From: JAVKBW01 sp040222995
GTDB lineage: Bacteria; Pseudomonadota; Alphaproteobacteria; UBA8366; Aestuariispiraceae
Direction of reading: 5' to 3'
DNA length: 64,000 nt
Assembly (NCBI GenBank): GCA_040222995.1
Contig: JAVKBW010000046.1
Span: forward strand, 124,001 to 188,000
Position 1 is the stretch's first letter, and each line of letters begins with the position of its first letter. A program made the position numbers and the translations under genes. The notes beneath the pieces were generated by a model. That model ran no database searches. It had not been told where the DNA came from and saw only the letters and a list, made by a program, of their open reading frames with translations. Positions 59,732 to 64,000 of the stretch are shown piece by piece.

Positions 59732-60474
59732 GACGGTTTCGCGCCGACCTGTGGCGCGCCCTGACAGCGGCGGCAGACATATTCGATTGACGATCCGTCC
59801 GTGCCGGTGAAAGCCATCTTCACCCACCGCCCGAGGCCGTCATACCAGACCTGGGTTTCCAGATCGCCTGAATAGGCGTAGCGGGTCGCCTCGACGGGGC
59901 CGGATTCGGTTTCAACCATTTCCTGTGCAACGGGCGTTATCGAAACCTGGGCGACTTTTCCGGTGATCGTGTTCAGAACGCGTGTCTGTTTGAGGACGCC
60001 GCTGTGCCAGTGATGCGTCGGGAAGACCGGCTCATCGGCTTCGACTGACCCGGCCGGACCGTCGATCTGCAGCGTGTCGCCGGTCCGCTGCGCCCGGACT
60101 TCGGTTTTCTCGCCGTCATCGTCGACACGGGCCGTCAGTGTCTGCAGCGCGCAATTCCGCCAGGTCGCGCCGGCCGTATACAGGTACGAGAAATTGAAAA
60201 TGAAGAAACTGACGGTGACATCGAACCGGTGGTCGACATGCAGGATGTCGTCGTCCCGGGTGAACGTCGTGACATGCTCGCCGACCGGTTCGCCGTTGCG
60301 CAGGACGTCGAACTCGATGGTCTTGCCGTACAGCCTCATCGGGTCGTTCGCGATGGTCTCACAGGCCTGCGCCGGTGCGCCACCCGGCACGGCGGCGACG
60401 CAGACCAGAACCGGCAGCAGCCATTTCCGAAACCGGCCGGCAGGGTATTTCAGGGCGAACGAGTGTGCATTCAT
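59728..60474 (-). CDS. DUF6134 secreted protein
   Basis: 248 residues. Signal peptide (KWLLPVLVCVAAVPGGAPAQA, cleavage near residue 36) then a beta-rich domain: FDVLRNGEPVGEHVTTF, FDVTVSFFIFNFSYLY, VFPTHHWHSGVLKQTRVLN. The C-terminus has a C-x2-C (VCRRCQG). DUF6134 function unknown. The ATG at 60474 lies 5 nt after a -10 hexamer, suggesting a leaderless mRNA; no RBS is visible. First gene of the minus-strand operon. Confidence 0.85.
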   Translation of the reverse strand: MNAHSFALKYPAGRFRKWLLPVLVCVAAVPGGAPAQACETIANDPMRLYGKTIEFDVLRNGEPVGEHVTTFTRDDDILHVDHRFDVTVSFFIFNFSYLYTAGATWRNCALQTLTARVDDDGEKTEVRAQRTGDTLQIDGPAGSVEADEPVFPTHHWHSGVLKQTRVLNTITGKVAQVSITPVAQEMVETESGPVEATRYAYSGDLETQVWYDGLGRWVKMAFTGTDGSSIEYVCRRCQGAPQVGAKPS

Positions 60475-60479
60475 AAAAA

Positions 60480-60509
60480 CTTTTACGGTGCGCACGCGTC
60501 AGCGGATCA
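60480..60509 (-). promoter_or_regulatory. Predicted RpoE-type promoter of the DUF6134-SDR-SnoaL operon
   Basis: TGATCC (60509-60504), 18 nt, TAAAAG (60485-60480), then TTTTT and ATG 60474. Identical spacing to the two promoters at 53.1 kb. Confidence 0.8.
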
Positions 60510-60642
60510 CAGTTCACATGGCAGGAACCGAAACGGCCTGATTGACAGGGTGACCGTTTTCCGGGCGGAGGTATTCCAAGCATACCATGCGGCGAGAGGT
60601 GAGATACTATTTATACAGACGCAGTGATGATAGGGTACCGGC

Positions 60643-61158
60643 ATGACATTATGGGACAAAATTCAGGGCTTTGAGTTTCACCACTTCGAGCCTTTGGAGA
60701 ACAATCCGTTACTCGAACCGTTTGCATCTTTGGTTTTGGTCTGGCGATCAAAGTTCGATGGCAAGCGTGTTCCGAAGTGGTCTGATTTTGATTTTACGGA
60801 TTTCAGAGGCTGGCATAGCAGGATTGCGATTCACGACGTTTCATACGACCCGTTCAGTTACAGAATCAGGCTTTCGGGAGAGGAGTACAATCAAGTAATC
60901 GGAATGAATGCGAAGGGATTGACGATGGAGCAGTTCAAGTCGATCGCTTTGGAGGACGAACTGGCCGACGAATTCTATGAAAAAACCTGTTCTGAAATGC
61001 TGTTAGCCTATACCAAGGGTATCAACATTATTGACCGCGTGCATGTGGACGTTGAGTTTCTGGAACTGCCATTATCCGATAACGGCATACATGCCACACA
61101 TACAATCGAAGCCGTCGTTGCGCTCCGCAGCAATGACTATGCGATGGCGGATCAGTAA
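60643..61158 (+). CDS. PAS-like single-domain protein, copy 3 of 3, AT-richer
   Basis: 171 residues, start MTLWDKIQGF with AGGG 7 nt upstream. Core FASLVLVWRSKFDGKRVPKW, FDFTDFRGWHSR, RLSGEEYNQVIG and VEFLELPLSD aligns end to end with copy 2 (about 65 percent identity by hand). Codons here use clearly more A and T than copy 2, so the DNA has a different history. Marks the start of the AT-richer right end. Confidence 0.78.
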   Translation: MTLWDKIQGFEFHHFEPLENNPLLEPFASLVLVWRSKFDGKRVPKWSDFDFTDFRGWHSRIAIHDVSYDPFSYRIRLSGEEYNQVIGMNAKGLTMEQFKSIALEDELADEFYEKTCSEMLLAYTKGINIIDRVHVDVEFLELPLSDNGIHATHTIEAVVALRSNDYAMADQ

Positions 61159-61711
61159 AATCCGAGATGTGCGTTCCGCGACGCTTGCCGAAAGAGAAAC
61201 TTAAAATAACAAAATGTCGGGTAATGTTAATGGCGGAGGGAGCGGGAAACTCTTCCACATTCACTGCGCGGTCCTGAAGTCCTTGATCTGTAAAGAACCA
61301 TTATCTCTAACAGATGCTCATTTCAGGACGTATTGTAGCACCTGAGTGTAGCGCGGCAAGCTCAATTGATTGATTTGAAAGAGCAAGTTAGATCAGTTCG
61401 GAAATCAATTTTTAACTGACACGCGTCTGAGGAGAGCTTCTAACCTTCCCAAGGCGACTTGGTAGTATAGCTGAGCAAAAGCTAGGTCATGGACTCATAA
61501 ACCGAGAATGACCGAGGACAGTCCGCTAGCGCTTCGGAACCAGACGTCGGTTGGCGAGCAAGATAGAGACCGAGTTTGACCCACTCTGGAAGTTCCGCTT
61601 CTTCAGGGCGATTTCCAAAATGCGGACGTTTGCATACTTCGGGGGACGACCCTTGGTGGCTATTTAAATTTCGAGCACAGAATGTTTGGAGGAAGCCAAC
61701 TGGTTCTTTCC
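61159..61711. other. 553-bp gap without a recognisable gene
   Basis: AT-richer than the rest of the window. Short open frames exist (for example 61576-61833 plus) but have no start signal or recognisable domain. I see no tRNA, direct repeat or transposase remnant. Confidence 0.6.
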
Positions 61712-63475
61712 CTATCCATTGGCGACGACACGCGGGGGATCGAGTGCGAAGGATTTCAGACGTGGCACACCAGTCAACGTGTCATCGTGCGTCCTTACGA
61801 GTGTTTGTGCGTCGCGATTATATTCAATGTTAGCCGGCAGCATCGCCTCGGCCACAGGCGGGTGTGATACCGCAATCGTTTGGTAGTTCTTCTTAACCCA
61901 CCCGGCGACAACTTTCGCAAGTGGCCAACTGTCTCTTTCCAAGGTATCGTTTCGATGAACGCCCTCGTCGTAAAAACCTAGGACGTTCAGGCAGAAACGG
62001 ACATATGCCGCTCCCTTTTTATTTGGAAAGTCATCCATACGAACGAACTCCTCCCAAATCATCCGACGGACCTTTCGGCGTACCATTTTCATTAATTGCG
62101 TATCTTCGACCTCAATCATACCAATGGGAGACCAAACTGTGTTGTGCTGAACGTCCCACATTCGGAATTCTTTCGTATTGACCTGCGCTGCCTTAAAAAT
62201 CGCCTCGAAGATGAGCGCCGCCAGCTTTGAAGAGAGGTCGTGTCCGTACCTGATATCATCTCTTCTTTCGAAACCAACCCGTCCGTTGCTCTCGTCGAAT
62301 GCCTTAACGAGGTCCTTTATGAATTCATTGGCCTCATCCGCTTTCCAAGTTGGGTTTTGTGGACTGAATGGATCCTCATGCTTCTTCAGGTCGCCCAGTT
62401 GCTTATACGCTTCCACTGCCGTTTGAAGAATGTGGTGGATACCACGGGCATCCCAATTCGGCCGCCCCTTGGAGGTTAATCCCCGAACATACTCACGCGC
62501 GATACCGAAATATACTCGCCAAGTATCGCGGTCCCAACTGCGAGCATACGGATAGTCTAAATCAAGTGGCGCTTCCAATCCCAACTCGTGGTGCTCCAAT
62601 AAACACCAATTCCCAAAAATGGATCGTGTAATAGGCTTTGTATTGCCTATGAAGCCTTGGCCCAGCCACTCATTCTCCACAAATAATGCCGACCCCGGAT
62701 TGCTGAGCATGGCTATCACAGTACGCTTCACCATAAGCTGAATAGGTGCATCGTATCTTTCTAGTTCGACAACTACTTCCACCATATGGGCCGGAAAAGT
62801 AGGTATTTCTTTCGCGACAACGTCGCAGAGCCGTGTATCGGACAGGAGCGAGATGAGGTTGTAAGCGTGTGTTTGGAGCGCTGACAGTTTAACCGATTTG
62901 TCGTCCTCGAAATGGTGATGTTCTAAACGTGGTGTATGGCGGATCAGTCTGGGAGCTTCGCGCATGATCTCGCGCGCCAATGCGAGCATCTCCTCTTTGC
63001 TCCCATTAGCGATATGGACATGTGTCTGCTGAAAGAAACGCTTGGCGGTAAACCTTGAGAACCGGGGAGGCCTGATAAAGCAAATCTTCATCCAATAGAG
63101 GATGAGTATCGCAATTGCAGCGGTAATAAGAAAGTTGATCGTATTTGGGTTGAGGAATTTTGGAATACGAACACTGTAAAGAATACAGGCTTCAATGGCG
63201 AATGTAATGGTGGCGGAAACGAGAAGCGTCCCAAAAAATAGCGGTCGAAAGGAAAAGATTGCCGTCGCCTGCCTGATTTGAAATCTCGGACTAGCGAGAG
63301 TGAAAACCGCTACTGAAAATGCGAGAATTCCCAGAAACCCACTGATATCGAGCAATGGGGTGTAATCATCGCGCGCGAAAACAACTAAACTCTGATCCCA
63401 CCAATGCGAGAAACTCGTCCAAGAGTTACCAAACCAACTAATTATTCCATCCCACAATGCTTGTGCCTCCCGCAT
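61712..63475 (-). CDS. Membrane protein of unknown function, three N-terminal helices
   Basis: 587 residues; not recognised. Three predicted transmembrane helices (about 43-62, 79-101, 112-134) are followed by about 450 soluble residues rich in His, Arg and Asp. Patches include HTPRLEHHHFEDDKSV near 185, WDRDTWRVYFGIAREYVRG near 325 and RKVRRMIWEEFVRMDD near 485. No catalytic motif known to me. Start ATG 63475 without a clear RBS. AT-rich, probably part of an island; context (HNH protein next door) makes a defence role conceivable but unproven. Confidence 0.72.
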   Translation of the reverse strand: MREAQALWDGIISWFGNSWTSFSHWWDQSLVVFARDDYTPLLDISGFLGILAFSVAVFTLASPRFQIRQATAIFSFRPLFFGTLLVSATITFAIEACILYSVRIPKFLNPNTINFLITAAIAILILYWMKICFIRPPRFSRFTAKRFFQQTHVHIANGSKEEMLALAREIMREAPRLIRHTPRLEHHHFEDDKSVKLSALQTHAYNLISLLSDTRLCDVVAKEIPTFPAHMVEVVVELERYDAPIQLMVKRTVIAMLSNPGSALFVENEWLGQGFIGNTKPITRSIFGNWCLLEHHELGLEAPLDLDYPYARSWDRDTWRVYFGIAREYVRGLTSKGRPNWDARGIHHILQTAVEAYKQLGDLKKHEDPFSPQNPTWKADEANEFIKDLVKAFDESNGRVGFERRDDIRYGHDLSSKLAALIFEAIFKAAQVNTKEFRMWDVQHNTVWSPIGMIEVEDTQLMKMVRRKVRRMIWEEFVRMDDFPNKKGAAYVRFCLNVLGFYDEGVHRNDTLERDSWPLAKVVAGWVKKNYQTIAVSHPPVAEAMLPANIEYNRDAQTLVRTHDDTLTGVPRLKSFALDPPRVVANG

Positions 63476-63625
63476 TTCTGATCATTAAATCAGCCTACTC
63501 GGTTTCCTGTCGGCTTCTACGCAGGATGTACTTCTACCGCCCACCTGACGTGTCCTAGAATCATGTCCGCTTTGCTCTGGCATTGACTGTTGTTCGGGCT
63601 TTACACGAACTGCAGCTTTGGGCCG

Positions 63626-64000
63626 TTAGAGCTTGAAGCAATTTTCTCGATGCCAAGTCAAAAATTCAACCCGTGGGCGATCTGCGAGTCGTTCAGGTAC
63701 GAGGAGATTGCCTGAATCGTTGATCATCGATTTCACAGCGTCAGGATCGTTGGCTTGTCTAGATACGAGGATCGCAAGGTCATTTGATATGCCAACCAAT
63801 CCCCTGTCGAACATCCAGTGAGCCGTGCCGGATAGTGCGATCCCATTGCTTACGATGTCAGGACCATTATGTTCAACTGGTCTGATGTGTGCTGCCTCAA
63901 CCTCTGCTCGACCACCACCGTTTATCAGCCGCAAACCTGTAATGGCACAGCGTTCGTCATAGGCTCGGAGTACATTTTTCCGGAAGTTTCGGTCACGCAC
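63626..64000 (-). CDS. HNH_2-type endonuclease domain protein, N-terminus outside window
   Basis: C-terminal part (124 residues visible) of a protein with an HNH_2 domain. CAITG and AHIRPVEHNGPD carry the first metal/catalytic pieces (E-A-A-H), then SNGIALSGTAHWMFDRGLVGIS completes the fold. The frame is open at the window edge; a GTG at the last bases is probably not the start. HNH_2 domains occur in restriction-like and island-borne nucleases. The canonical NH of the motif is seen as SNGIALSGTAHW. Confidence 0.8.
   Translation of the reverse strand: MRDRNFRKNVLRAYDERCAITGLRLINGGGRAEVEAAHIRPVEHNGPDIVSNGIALSGTAHWMFDRGLVGISNDLAILVSRQANDPDAVKSMINDSGNLLVPERLADRPRVEFLTWHRENCFKL

Noticed and set aside
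61159..61711. tRNA gene or attachment site at the composition change
   Set aside because: No cloverleaf or flanking direct repeat could be found by eye.

Overview
The window is high-GC DNA from an alphaproteobacterium, most likely of the Rhodospirillales in the broad sense. The evidence is a DUF3576 lipoprotein gene directly upstream of leuS, an alphaproteobacterial-type porin, TPR-sulfotransferase genes, an RpoE-ChrR (ECF11) sigma/anti-sigma pair, a DUF1127 protein and an encapsulated-ferritin-type protein. Most genes are chromosomal housekeeping or metabolic genes, tightly packed with many 1-4 nt start/stop overlaps. The last ~3.4 kb (from about 60.6 kb) is visibly richer in A+T and looks acquired. 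I saw no rRNA, tRNA, CRISPR array or insertion sequence.

Layout. 0-4.2 kb: leuS (C-terminus outside the window), its DUF3576 neighbour, and a porin with a clear rho-independent terminator. 4.4-12.2 kb: a minus-strand operon of a JmjC/cupin oxygenase and two TPR-sulfotransferases, then yggS and a third TPR-sulfotransferase on the plus strand. 12.2-15.8 kb: an L,D-transpeptidase-like protein, an Ala-rich protein of unknown function, an orphan OmpR-type response regulator and a metallo-beta-lactamase-fold hydrolase. 15.8-28.1 kb: a long co-directional train, mostly linked by overlapping start/stop codons: methyltransferase, two GT4 glycosyltransferases, histidine phosphatase, a COG4671/MurG-like glycosyltransferase, polysaccharide deacetylase, a small membrane protein, then a complete family-5 ABC transporter (fused ATPase, binding protein, two permeases). 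28-45 kb: mixed single genes (PhyH dioxygenase, MerF pair, dimethylformamidase-like protein, orphan flagellar rod-like protein, amidase, GFA protein, class V aminotransferase, DEAD helicase, hydrolase, Sel1/peptidoglycan-binding lipoprotein, cupin, EncFtn-type ferritin, aconitase, DUF1223). 45-51 kb: DUF1127, a BTAD-hydrolase fusion, SDR, a DbpA-type DEAD helicase, a PAS-like protein and RidA.

51.7-60.5 kb is the most coherent system. rpoE-chrR is divergent from a plus-strand operon (FAD oxidoreductase, DUF1365, cyclopropane-synthase-like methyltransferase, MFS transporter, DUF3833 lipoprotein), which faces a minus-strand operon (DUF6134, SDR, SnoaL-like). In front of all three transcription units I find the same element, TGATCC, then exactly 18 nt, then a hexamer starting TA, matching what is known of RpoE/ChrR-type promoters. 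In two of the three, an ATG lies 5 nt after the -10 hexamer, which predicts leaderless mRNAs. I read the locus as an autoregulated singlet-oxygen/photo-oxidative stress regulon that remodels membrane lipids.

The right edge holds an AT-richer paralogue of the PAS-like family (third copy in the window), a 553-bp stretch without a recognisable gene, a three-helix membrane protein with a large unknown soluble domain, and the C-terminal part of an HNH nuclease protein. This is probably the edge of a genomic island.
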